Origin: Erpobdella octoculata
Taxonomy: Eukaryota; Annelida; Clitellata; Hirudinida; Erpobdellidae
Direction of reading: 5' to 3'
NCBI GenBank assembly: GCA_963978895.1
Contig: OZ022241.1
Location: 10,641,856-10,705,855 of the forward strand
DNA: 64,000 nucleotides
Under the pieces are notes generated by a model. It had not been told where the DNA came from, did no database searches, and worked only from the letters and a program-made list of their open reading frames with translations. The position numbers were made by a program, and so were the translations under genes. Positions 34,481-46,100 of the stretch are shown here, in pieces (position 1 is the stretch's first letter; each line of letters begins with the position of its first letter).

Positions 34481-34846
34481 TCTGCATAGTGTATTACTTG
34501 AAATAATAAACAATTAAAATAGATTGACAAATTAATAAGTATGGGTGAGGTTGGGTCAGGCCAAGTGGGTCCAGTTGGGGTTACCAAGCTAAGGAAGGTT
34601 TATAGGTCGGGTTGGGTCTGCAAAATTTGATACATAGGCAATTCTGGTATTAATACTTCACTGCTTTCTGGATTGGCATTGAGCTGCATGTATTTAAGCA
34701 TTTTATAGTATTTTGCTTTGAAAAAATTTTTCATATGTATATGAAATCACTGTGAAGAAGGTGAATAATCTATTTGTTTATAAAAAAATATTTGCAGAGT
34801 TTTCAATATTGTGTGATTGTGACTGAAAGCTGATTGTTAGAAAAAG

Positions 34847-37800
34847 ATGCCCTTGAGAAGGACACTAAAAAATGTTGTAAAGAATTACTCAGATGCTCAA
34901 GTAAAAGTTAGAGAAGCAACTTCAAATGACCCATGGGGACCGTCAAGCACATTGATGACAGAAATTGCTGATCTGACGTACAATGTTCTAGCATTCACTG
35001 AGATTATGCAGATGGTCTGGAAGCGTCTGAACGACCACGGAAGAAATTGGAGGCACGTGTACAAGTCGCTGGTACTTCTGGAGTATATTGTTAAAACAGG
35101 CAGTGAAAAGGTTAGTTGTGTCAATCAGCATTTCAAATTGATTACTTTCAGTTTTATGATTTTTACCTCGAATGTCAAAGTTAATAATAAGTCTTTTTTT
35201 AAATATATAATAAGTTTTTATTTATATAGTATTGATATATAAGGAATTGTTGTTATTATGTTGCAGGTTGCACACCAATGTCGCGAGAACATATTTGCTA
35301 TTCAGACTCTTAAAGATTTCCAATATGTAGAAGATGCCAAGGACCATGGGCTCAATGTAAGAGAAAAAGCCAAACAGCTGGTCTCTCTTCTAAAAGACAC
35401 AGAGAGATTAAAAAATGAAAGAGCCAAAGCCCTGAAGGCCAAAGAAAGATTCGCTCAAACGACTGTCAGTGTCAGTGCTGCATAAAATCTAAATAATTTC
35501 AATTTTGTAGCTATTTATCAATCTTCTCAGACATGCTATGATATACAACGTACTCTTAAATTGCATTTTACTTGCAACAAAGTTGATTATAGCAAATTTG
35601 GCTTAAGACAAGTCAGTTATAGGGAAGTTCCTCGTATAACCGATTTCATTATGAGCTGATTTTTATCTGTATAGGAATATAATTAACATTTGTTATTATC
35701 TGTAAAAGCATTTAAATAAATAGATGTTTCTTTCAGTTGTATATTAATTTACAAACATTAATAAATTTGTACTGCACATACAAACACTAATAAATGTGTA
35801 CTGCATATCCAAACATTAATAAATTTGTACTGCACATACAAACATTAATAAATTTGTATTGCACATACAAACATTAATAAATTTGTACTGCACATACAAA
35901 CATTAATAAATTTGTATTGCACATACAAACATTGATAAATTTGTATTGCACATATAATAAACTCACATTGCAATTCGGTATACTATCATTAATTAAGTCA
36001 CCATTAATCAGTCGTTTACAATTATCTCCTTCTTTTCACATTTGCACATCCTCCAATAAAATATAGATTCATCTTCAAGATAATTCTATTTTTTTAATTT
36101 ATGTGGATTTTCACCTGAACATTCTATTGGTAATTAAAGTTATAATTTTAATAAATGTTTATTCCAATTAACAGAGTGGAACTCCGTATCCATCCGCAAG
36201 TCCTGTGCTCCCCAGTGTGGTTACATTCCCTGACAGTGTTGTTGGAAAATATTCTGGATGTCAGATTTGTTTTTATTTTTAACAGATTTTTATGCTCCTT
36301 GTTGTTAATGATTTGAAATCTTCAATAAAATTTCAGTCGGTTCTCCGAGTTCGTGGTCGCTGGAAGGTGGAGTTCTCGATGGTTCGATTCACTTTTAAAT
36401 TTATTTCTCCATAGAGAAAAGAATTTTATCTTTTGAAATTAGCTACCCTTGTCGATTTTTGTTGTTTTTATAGTGAAAGACGACTGGTTGATTACAAATC
36501 AAAGTTGTACATTTAGAATAGAGTACACACAATAGTATGCTTTTTAAGTAGAACAAAAATGATGAATACGAACAAACTCCTTTCAGCCGAACTGGAAGCT
36601 GCCCGACCAACCTCAACTGGAGAGGAAGAACTTCAACTTGAACTTGCACTTGCAATGAGCAAGGAAGAACATGAACAGCAAATGAAACTCATCAAAGGTG
36701 ATGAAGTGAAGCTACAGATGGCATTAGAGCAGAGTAAAATGGAGCTGGAAGTTGCTCAGATGAAACAGGTTTGCAAGAAGAGCCTTTCTGATTATGTTTT
36801 TTCTCAATAACTGATAGTGTACTTTTCTGTTGTAAGGACGTTTTTTATGTTTTGCAACCAGAACCATTTTATCTTGATTGGTATCGATAATAATATTTTT
36901 ATAAGATGGTTGAGTGTGAGTTCATGTTCGATTATCATGATGGTGTTTAAACTATTATAATAATCTTTAAAAGTTTTTATTTTCTCGTTATCTCGTTTGT
37001 TTATCATTTCAGAATGGTAAAAAATCACCACTTGCAGATGGGGCACTAGGAACTTCTGATCCTTGGCTAGAATGGCAGTACAAACCAGCTAAAAATTCTT
37101 GGTTTGAGGATGGTCGCTGGTCTGAGTCTAAAAATTCCTTTCAGAGTATAATAATTCTATTTTTATAAATTTTTTAGTGTAATGTCGTTCTATAAAGTAT
37201 ATAACCATATTCTCAGCCTGGACTGAAGATACCACAATTTCCACCAGTGGTGCAACAATGCTTGAACACAATACAGGAGAAGCAGCGAGCAGTAAACTTT
37301 TATGGACGCCACCTTGTTTCGAGAGTCTGAACGCATTTGAACCCGTCGATACGCAGATCCACATAAACGATGAATTTGACAAGCTCAGTCACAGAGATCA
37401 GAGTGAATCAGGAGCCACCGGAGACCAGACGGCGTCGGCATCTCGACAGCTCCAAGTGACTGACGGTGAGTTTTAATAAAATTGTCCGGGTTGCTGCCCC
37501 CCGTTAGAGATTGATGGAAGATGAGTGGTTGAGTGCAAAGCAGATCGTTGTGTATTGGATTAGTAAACTAATTTTCTGCTAAAGAATTTGTTTGCATTAA
37601 ATTGTGGTTGAAATAAAATTTTAAATCTAAATAATATAATTTTTATTCTAAGGAAAAAAATTATTTATAATAAAAAGTTGTAATTTTTAATATAAAAACA
37701 TTTCTTCTTCAGTTTCATATATTATTATGTCAAAAAGTTGAGATTATGTAACTTATGTTTTTCTTTAATGATTAAAATATTTTTATTTTAGTTCCACCTT

Positions 37801-40800
37801 TTTGCTAAAATCAGATTAGATTTTAATCTTCTGTTAGAGAAAGATTTTAAAACAATTTTTAAAAGCATTGTGTAGTAAAACAGTTATAAATATCTCAGAG
37901 TATTTAGTTTCAGGCTTGTTTATTCAATTAGATTTATCTCAGAAGTGAAGAAAGTAGTTTTTTTTATTTTAAATTCATATAAATGTATTTCTAACTATAA
38001 TTTAGAATTGCATTTCATTACTAATATATTTTTATTTATGATATATTTTATGTTACTAATATATATTATATTACAAATATATTTGTATGTATATTATGTT
38101 TTTTTAATATTATATATAATGTAATATCAGTGTGAGATATGAGAATATTCAAATAGATGAAGCATACTTCTATTCATTGTATGAATACTGTGATTTTTTT
38201 AAGATCCTTGGAGGATGGAAAATCTTGAGCTTACAGTCAGAGAGATACCAATCACTTCAACATCAGCAACAACTACCACAACTTCATTAACAACGACTAC
38301 TACAACTTCATCAACATCGCAACGACAAGTCAGAGGAAAATCTCCTAAAGATTTTTTGGGAGAGAATGCAAATTTAGTCAATTTAGACGATCTGATGTCA
38401 CCAATCAAAACCACCGGAGTTTCGACATCTTCAGGTATTTTCTTTTTCATTTCATTTTTACATTCAATTAAACTCTGCTTGCTTTAAGGTTTCAGGCAAA
38501 ATTTGAAAGTGGCAGGCTGAAAAATACTGGTCTTGGGAAAAATTCTCTTATGGCCACCCATATGTTTATTCATATCATAAAAGAGCAATGATATATGTAT
38601 GTCCCCAGATTACCATTTGCAGCTCTGAAAAAACAATTTTGACACGCTGAACACGATTTCTTAAGCTACTTTAGGTTCAAAGTGTTTAAATAACAAGTTA
38701 TTAGCCGTGAAATTTTGGCCATTATGAAGTGCTGCTTGAACATTTAAAGCCAGAAACCAGCCTAAGAAATAAATCTAACAAAAAAATTGTAGTAATAATC
38801 TTCATTTGAAAATGTTGTTTTTAAATATTTCTCATTGTGCATTTTTGTTTAAATGTTTAGTTTAAAAACTCACGCTTTGTGCGCGAAGCATGCCTGGAGT
38901 GCTGGTTATACACATAAACTGGAAAAAAATTGTAACCTATTCGCTTATGGAAAATTTAACAGGTTTTCAGCATAGTTGCTTCCCATTAGAAACTAGATTC
39001 TCTACCTTTTTACAATTATTTAAATTTAATTCAAAAGGCTGTCTTAAAGTTAGCCATCTCTTATTTGCTGCACTTGGAACAATTTTGTAAAAATAATAAA
39101 ATTAAAAAAATTCTGAATTGAAGTGTTTTATGTTTGTAACCAGTGAACAGTAAAAACTCAGTTTTACTTTTAATCTTACTTTTTTAATAAATTATGTTTT
39201 TTTTTATAGGGAAATGCATATACAGAAATATTTTCTAAAAAATTATATATATTGCACATGTGTTCGTCCAATTCTTGAATATTGTTCTCCAGTCTGGAGC
39301 CCACATAACAAGCAGTTTATAACAAAGATTGAGCGAGTTCAAAGATTTTTCACAAGGTCCATACCAGGATTATGAACTCTACCTTATATGATAAGACTTC
39401 AAAAACTTGGTTTAAAGACACTGGAACATTGACGACTTATCCATGATTTATGCCTTTGTCACAAAATACTATACAGTTTCACTCACTGCATCATCCCTGA
39501 ATTCCCTAATTTCTTGCTGTCTCATACTCGTGGTCACACCCTTCGTCTACGCCAAGAAAAATGCTCCACCACTCACAGGCTCCATTTCCTCACCAGCCGG
39601 ATCGTGAAACCTTGGAACTCCTTAGCTCCACATATTGTTAACTCCACAACTCATAGTCGTTTTAAGTCCTGCGTTTCCGATGCCGATTTGAAGAAGTTTC
39701 TAATAATTTAATTGAATTATTTATTTTTCATCTATGCACACTATATGCACCGATTACCTGTCACCAATTTGTGCCTACCTCAATTCATTTCTGACCCCTT
39801 CGAACAATGTTTTGCGGAGTAGTGAATACTAAACTTTCTATAGTAATTCGCAGGTAATCACGGTTTTGCCTAACTTTCCACTCATGTTCATCATTAAGCT
39901 GCATAGGAACAGATGTCTGTTGTGTTTTGTTAGCATGGTAGTTAAACCATTTTTCCATTCCCAACAAATGCTGATCACTTTAATGTTTTCGTTCACCAAT
40001 TTGTGTTAGTGGTCATTTGTGACCCTCTTTTTGGTTAAACAAATACATAAATAAAAAATATATATATATACATTAGGGAGTAACTGATTTTTTGCCGATT
40101 CCGATTCCTGGTACCAAAATTTGCCGATTCCGGTCCGATTAATTGGACATTTCTATTATTATTTCAAAAATTTCCAACTTTTGCTTCTTTGTGCCATTAT
40201 AAACTATTTTGAATCAGTTTAATGATATTTAAAATAATCATAGTAATTGTGCATAGACGAAAAGACAAATTTATATCACAGAATAGGATACACAAATGTT
40301 TGATTTGCATATTTTATAGCAATTGAAGTAACAGCAGGGGCCGTATTCACCAGCCATCTTTTATTTAACGACACATTAAGCCCTTTACGCATAAAAACCA
40401 TTTCCTGGTTCAATAACCCACACTTATTAACTTCAAAAACAAAATTTATGCATAATGCATCTTCCTGTGTATGTAGTTCTAGTATTTTCGACGTTTGACT
40501 CTGCGACGTTTCAATATCATCAAAAGAATATTCAAATTTAAAAAGCACATGGTAAAACATGAAAGTCAGTATAATACAAATATGAAAATTCGGAATCGGT
40601 TAACCTAATATTGCCGACTCCGATTAATCGAAATTTTGCACTAATCGGCAATATCCGATTTCCGGACCAAAAGTCGGCTATTCCCTAATCTATATATATA
40701 TATATATACAAATGACTGTGTGTGTTTGTAAGTCTGTCTCTTATAGAAATCCAAACCGCTGGAGCGATCTTGATGAAGTTTGGCAAGGAGGTAGTTCTCA

Positions 40801-40860
40801 TACAGGAAAAAAAGTTGTGAAAAAAAATTGAAATCGGGCACAAAATGAGCGAAGCGGAAA

Positions 40861-40895
<35 letters not shown>

Positions 40896-41976
40896 GAGTG
40901 CAATTTTTAAACAAGCTTGAGAGGCAATGGGAAAAGGTTTTTGTGAAAAAAATTGAAATCGATCACAAAATGAGCGGAGCGGAAGAGCGATCTTGATGAA
41001 ATTTGGCAAGGAGGCAGTTCTCATACAAGGGAAAATGTTAAGAAGGTTTGGACTCCGATCTCCCGGCTCAGGTGGGCCAAAAAACTTTCCAGGCTGAAAG
41101 TGCCTATGTACGACCATCAAAGGTAATTTGCGTAATAAAATTCAAATTTAGTTTACGTAACAACGTTTGAAGGCTTCAAACAACTTTTAGCAAATCTATT
41201 TTACATTTTATGAGCTAAAAGAAGTTAGGAAAGAGTGGTAAAGAGAAAATGAGCGGGAACGGGAATGGTAGTATGTATGTATGTATATATTTGTGTGCGT
41301 ATGTGTGTGTATGTATGTATGTATGCATGTGTGTATGTATGTATGTATGTATGTATGTATGTATGTATGTATGTATGTATGCATGTGTGTATGTATGTAT
41401 GTATGTATGTATGTATGTATGTATGTATGTATGTATGCAGTATTGGATCCAGGGGGGGGGCAACTGACAGCGAAAGAGTGAGCTGGAAAGCGACAGGGAA
41501 CGGATAACGACCGGGAGCGCAAGCGGGTAAGGAAACGGGATCAAGAAAGACAAACATTAGAAAAACCTCTAAAAACACCGAGCAACGCTGGGTACCTCGC
41601 TAGTATATATATATATATATTGTATGTGTATGTTATTTTAGAGTTTGTAGCATTTTCATGATTCCTGCAAACTTAAAATTTTGTGGTTTTATGAAGTTGC
41701 TCGTTAACCACAGGTTCACCATTCAATCCATTTGTAGTTTCTTCAGCACAAAGTCGGGGGTCATCACCAGCTCTTCTGACCTCCAACCCCTTCGTCACCC
41801 CAGACATGCACCTGCCTCAAAGTTTCAACTTACCTGGAGCTTCAGTTCCATCATTTACTCTTCCCCACTATCCATATCAGCAGCTTCAAAATCAAGCCAC
41901 TCCCTCATTACCAGAGAATTCTTCAAATACGATGCCAAAGTCAACCTACCCTTCAGAATTCAACCCATTCTTATGA
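34847..41976 (+). CDS. EPN2: Epsin, ENTH-domain endocytic adaptor
   Basis: Exons 34847-35110, 35267-35470, 36175-36259, 36337-36381, 36587-36768, 37013-37112, 37217-37465, 38204-38434 and 41738-41976 join in phase to 532 residues. The two small exons 36175-36259 and 36337-36381, and the exact end of exon 2 (35464 or 35470), are less certain. Epsins bind PI(4,5)P2 through the ENTH domain (residues about 1-145, starting MPLRRTLKNVVKNYSDAQ) and link ubiquitinated cargo to clathrin and AP-2. Two ubiquitin-interacting motifs follow (EEELQLELALAMSKEE near 211; DEVKLQMALEQSKME near 234). Then come two DPW motifs (near 276 and 377), a clathrin box LVNLD (near 434), and C-terminal NPF motifs for EH domains, the last being the final NPFL. 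One second DPW is split by an intron. EPN1, 2 or 3 cannot be distinguished; invertebrates usually have one. The 3.3-kb last intron holds retrotransposon, MITE and minisatellite sequence. Confidence 0.93.
35747..35955. repeat. 28-bp tandem repeat in epsin intron
   Basis: About eight units of ACAAACATTAATAAATTTGT plus ACTGCACAT repeat with little variation. Unlike a CRISPR array the units are contiguous, with no unique spacers. Confidence 0.9.
39226..39715 (+). mobile_element. Decayed 3' part of a non-LTR reverse transcriptase
   Basis: A reading frame through the segment shows the post-catalytic region of CR1/Jockey-like reverse transcriptases: YVRPILEYCSPVW, ERVQRFFTR, then LGLKTLEH and a C-terminal RIVKPWNSLA block. 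Stop codons interrupt it after SIPGL (near 39374) and after KTLEH (near 39430). It lies in the last epsin intron in the sense direction. Confidence 0.85.
40073..40688. mobile_element. MITE-like element with degenerate CCGATT-rich ends
   Basis: Ends are TTAGGGAGTAACTGA on the left and the complement of TTAGGGAATAGCCGA on the right. Each is followed inward by repeated CCGATTCCG/CGGAATCGG blocks. The interior codes for nothing recognised. The style resembles hAT-type MITEs, but a clean 8-bp target duplication was not found because the insertion lies in TA repeats. Confidence 0.65.
40690..41603 (+). mobile_element. CTAG-ended repeat element, copy A
   Basis: The element starts in a TA tract and carries AATTGAAATCG..CACAAAATGAGCG blocks, a (GTAT)n array and GAGCGGGAACGGGAA-type units. 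It ends with a hairpin-like GCAACGCTGGGTACC and CTAG. Two related copies occur at 51190-51660 and 52385-52750. A hairpin followed by CTAG is compatible with a Helitron-type 3' end, but no replicase or 5' TC end was identified. Confidence 0.6.
41270..41440. repeat. (GTAT)n tetranucleotide microsatellite
   Basis: About 170 bp of GTAT with a few GCAT and GTGT variants. All long frames through it on both strands, coding Met-Tyr-Val-Cys or Ile-His-Thr runs, are artefacts. Confidence 0.97.
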
Positions 41977-42594
41977 TGGCATTGACTCTCTTGATTTACT
42001 GGCGATTGAATTTTTTAAATTAAAAAATTGTATGTATATGTTGCACTCGGAACTAACATATGTACAATTTACATCTAAATTGTGCATATTTTATACGGCT
42101 GGTCACCGTCGTATACAAAAGTCATCGGCTCCGCAATATTTTTCGGCTTTGATCGTTTGCTGCTTTTTTCATCAGTATTATGTCATTTTTTTATCCAATC
42201 TAATTAGTGTTGTTACTTCTGCATGTATCACTACTCTAGTCATTCATTTGTTTGCTTCTGATCAACCGAACACACGTTTCTTCTCCCGAGAACAGATGCG
42301 ACGCAGTGGTCGTACAGCGTTTCATATTTTGTGATAAGTACGATGAGTCATTTAAAGACTGACAGTTTTTCTATTTTAATATAATTTAAGTGTTGTTGCC
42401 ATCTGTAACTACCGCTTTTTTTTAAAACTCCACTGGGGTTTACGTGTATTTTATCTTTACTATTTTACTGCGAATTACTTTAATTATATGTTTTAATCAA
42501 ATTCTTTTTTGTTGTACCTGTATGAAGGATGACTAGCGATTTTTAGGCAATTATTGAAACTGGTTTATTAACTTTGAAGTGATCTAAAAAAATA

Positions 42595-42633
<39 letters not shown>

Positions 42634-43116
42634 TATTGAACCAACAAGGTAAATAACTTTGCATTTTTATGTTAAAAATTGTGAATAAATGAAAATGCAC
42701 GACATCAATAAATTCTTATAATTCACAAATAATTGATATATCCTGACATCCAATGCATGCAAATAGATCTAATCATCACAAACTGCAAAATATTTACTTG
42801 ATTTCAAGGTCTCGACCATAGGATTAAAGACCTACTTAAAATATCGTCAACGATTGATTGACAGTAAACTGATAAAAGTGTTCACAACAACATATGTAAT
42901 TTTGAATAGATAAGTATGTGCACCACTCTGCATGAAATGAAACCTAAAAGTAACAATTTTATTTTCCACAAATTGATGTCAGCAAGTCATTTGCAACTTT
43001 TGATGCAGAGAAGAAGAGACTGGTGGTCACCATAAAATTTAGATATAAAAGATCTACACGCACTCGTACGTTACGAACAACAAACATCTTCTTGGTCTAC
43101 GTTCTCCCCCGATCCG
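41977..43116. other. Intergenic region between convergent epsin and WIPI2 genes
   Basis: This contains the 3' UTRs of epsin (+) and the WIPI2-type gene (-). A TA microsatellite lies at 42592-42630. No gene was recognised. Confidence 0.55.
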
Positions 43117-46100
43117 CTAATTCTTGTGCACCACAGGTGGAAATTCATCTTCGTCGTCAAGGTTTAACGTGTCAACGTGTTCTGGTAGTTTAGCAGCTTC
43201 ACTTATGCCTTCAGCTAGAAGAAAATAATAAATAAAAAAAATGAATAAATATTCAGACGTTCATATTAAGCTTCTACACCCGCTCTAAACAGACAGTGAA
43301 TGCAGAGGAAATCATGGTAATTATAAAAGCAGAATGTTTGAATAAAATGAATTTTAATTTGAACAACCTTGGTGAGGTGTAGTTTCAAGACCAGCAGATT
43401 GGAATGTGCCTACTGAACGACTAGAAACATCTATGACACCATCAAACCTTTGAAAGAATATAAAAGCATTTATCTTATCAATATGTCTGTCAATTTATAT
43501 AGCGCTTCTGTGACAAGAGCGCTTCCTGAACAATTATAAAAGAGATGCGAAACATTATGAGAGTTAAAATAATATTTTAGTTATTAATAAGATGAAAATA
43601 ATAATATTGTGGGAAAAATAAACAACAAGAACCTCTGCTGCTTGATCAGTGAACATTCTCCTCCATCGATTGTGTTGAAATTGAAATAATAAAGGAAGCC
43701 GTCCTCGCATGCAACCAGAATGTGTGGTACTCTTTGGATGCTTTTATTAAAGATCAATTTAAAGGATAAGATATTAATTTAATAAAATCATCATTCAAAT
43801 TTACTTATATCAACAACAAATGTGAAGTTGAAAAGTAATATTTGTATGCAAATTAAATCTATTAGTTTCAGCTGAGTTGGTAGAGTGTTAGCCTTGAATG
43901 TTAAAACTTCATGGTTCGACTTCCACTCACTGCCTAGTAGCCCATGTCAACAAAAAACTTAGCAGGTAAAATCGTTTCTATCTATGGGGCATCTAAAAGA
44001 ACAGCGCCTATGAGCTCTGGAAGAGGCGCTCTATAAATTACCAAATTACATTACATTTAAATTTGTTTTTTGAAAATTTGGCAGATTAACCAGGAAGCTG
44101 AAATAATTTTAAGTCATTTTGTTGGATTAATTCGAATGACTTGTAATTATCTTATTGAATTTTAAGTTATCATCAAATTTCTTTCAAAGTCATAAAAGTA
44201 GAGATTCACACATTAATGATATGCACCTCAACAGCATCAAAAAAACAGCCATGCATATGGTGGAATCGCATAGATGCGTGTGCAAGAGATCAAGAAATGG
44301 CGAACCTTATTACCATCAGCTGTGAAACTGGTACGCATTTCAATAATCCAAAATGAAATTTAAGGCTGAATCGACCACCCAAAAAATGCTGCCCCTCCCC
44401 AAGTTCCTGACATATTGGTCACTTATTAAACATGCAAATCACTCAGAAGCTGGAAAGCCAAAATTCATCAAGCTATACGATATAAACATGTTTTCTCTAA
44501 TTTGTAGATAATACTATGAGTATGGGAAATTCTTAATCTAAATATTGAACTACTTAAAATAATTTGTTTGCTGACCATTGTTCAAATGATTGTTTTAGAT
44601 TATAGGCAGTCATATTTTAAACAATGAAAATTACTCTCACACAGTTATGCAACAGTTGATTTGTCAAATGTAGAGAACGGATTAAAAGTGAAACATGCAA
44701 GCTTCAGAATAATGTGCGAAATGCTTTTGAATATAGAAAATAAGTACCATAATTTCAAAGTATTTTGTTCAACTCAATGGAAATTCTAAAATGCAATAAT
44801 TGTATTTTAAACAACAACACAAATTGACACATTTTAATTACGAGCTCTTAAAAACTTACTTCTAATAACGCTTACCTGTTTGAAATCAAATTTAGACTTG
44901 GCAGCAAATTAAATTAAATAATATTTTCCAGAATCATACATCACAACTAAACTGACAAATATTAAATAATGGCAAACAACTATGTAGTAACTTACTTGGT
45001 TATGGCAGAAACATTCTTTAACCCACTCTGTGGCAATCTGGCATTTGCGAATGCTCTTCCCTGAGTCCACATGTCAGAGACTTGACTCGGAAGGTAGTTG
45101 GCAGATGTCTTGAGAGCCCCACTGAAATAATCCATCCAGCCTTGTGGCTCTTCAACTGGTCTGAAAAAACATTTGAATTAAATTATTTAAATGCAAATGA
45201 AATCTTTAAATATTTATATTTAGGCAAATCATAATTATTATTTTACTTAATTTAGTGTTAATAAATTTTATAAAACAAAAACACATGAATATAATAATCA
45301 TAGAATATTTCTGATGTTCTTATTTTTTAAATGATCATGAATTAAGACTTCAAATCAAACTGTCATGGCAGTATTTTATATCAAAACATTATTACTAAAT
45401 ATTTACAATGTCTACAAATGATAAGGGAGATCGATGTAGGAGCCGACCATTCATGATGCGAAAAATGTCTTTTATGGGTGACCCACGTCATAAGACCGGT
45501 CAATAGCTAATCATCAAATAAAAAAAATAAAAGATTAAATAAATGTGTGAGCTAACTTCTCTTGAACTGTTTCAAGTTTAAAAATGTGAATAGTTTCGGT
45601 GTTACTCGAACAGCACAAGAAATTTGAATCCTGACTGAATGAGAGTGAGTATATAGTAGCACATCTGTAGGCAAAAAAAACAGTATAAGTTATAAAAAAA
45701 AGTTGTTATAATTTTAAAGTATATTCTTTGTATACTTAGACCCTAATTAATATTCATAGCCAGACCTCTTCATTCCTCTTCGGAATTCAAACAACTTCTG
45801 ACCCTCAGGAACTGAGAAAACTCTTATGACTGTACCCTGTGGCAAGAAATTTAAAAAAATAAATTCGAATAAATTATCCAAGCCTTTAAAGAAATTCTTT
45901 CGACTGAATATTTTTACAATTGTAACACAAAATCCTATGCATTACTTTACGTCATCCACGCATCCGCTACCGTCAAACTTGTTAATTTGGAGAAATTAAA
46001 GGAAATAAACTATGAAAATAAAGAATGCAATCATAAAAATTGAATGTTAGACATAAGAATTAAATTTTTTAATTACAAATTTTTTAGTATTAAATGATTT

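Larger units (their letters stand above)
29616..34846. other. Intergenic region between helicase and epsin
   Basis: The helicase and epsin are divergent, and this 5.2-kb space should hold both promoters and the missing helicase first exon. It contains a GGC-rich degenerate repeat (30470-30600), a SINE (30790-31095), a large imperfect palindrome (31640-32010), a dispersed repeat copy with an internal duplication (33350-33885) and further repeat pieces (34285-34640). I found no convincing start exon. Confidence 0.55.

Noticed and set aside
35747..35955. Regular 28-bp repeats resembling a CRISPR array
   Set aside because: The units are contiguous without unique spacers and lie in an animal gene's intron.
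41208..41578. Overlapping frames of 66-117 codons on both strands (Tyr-Ile-His-Thr or Met-Tyr-Val-Cys repeats)
   Set aside because: They arise from the GTAT tetranucleotide array, which is open in several frames.
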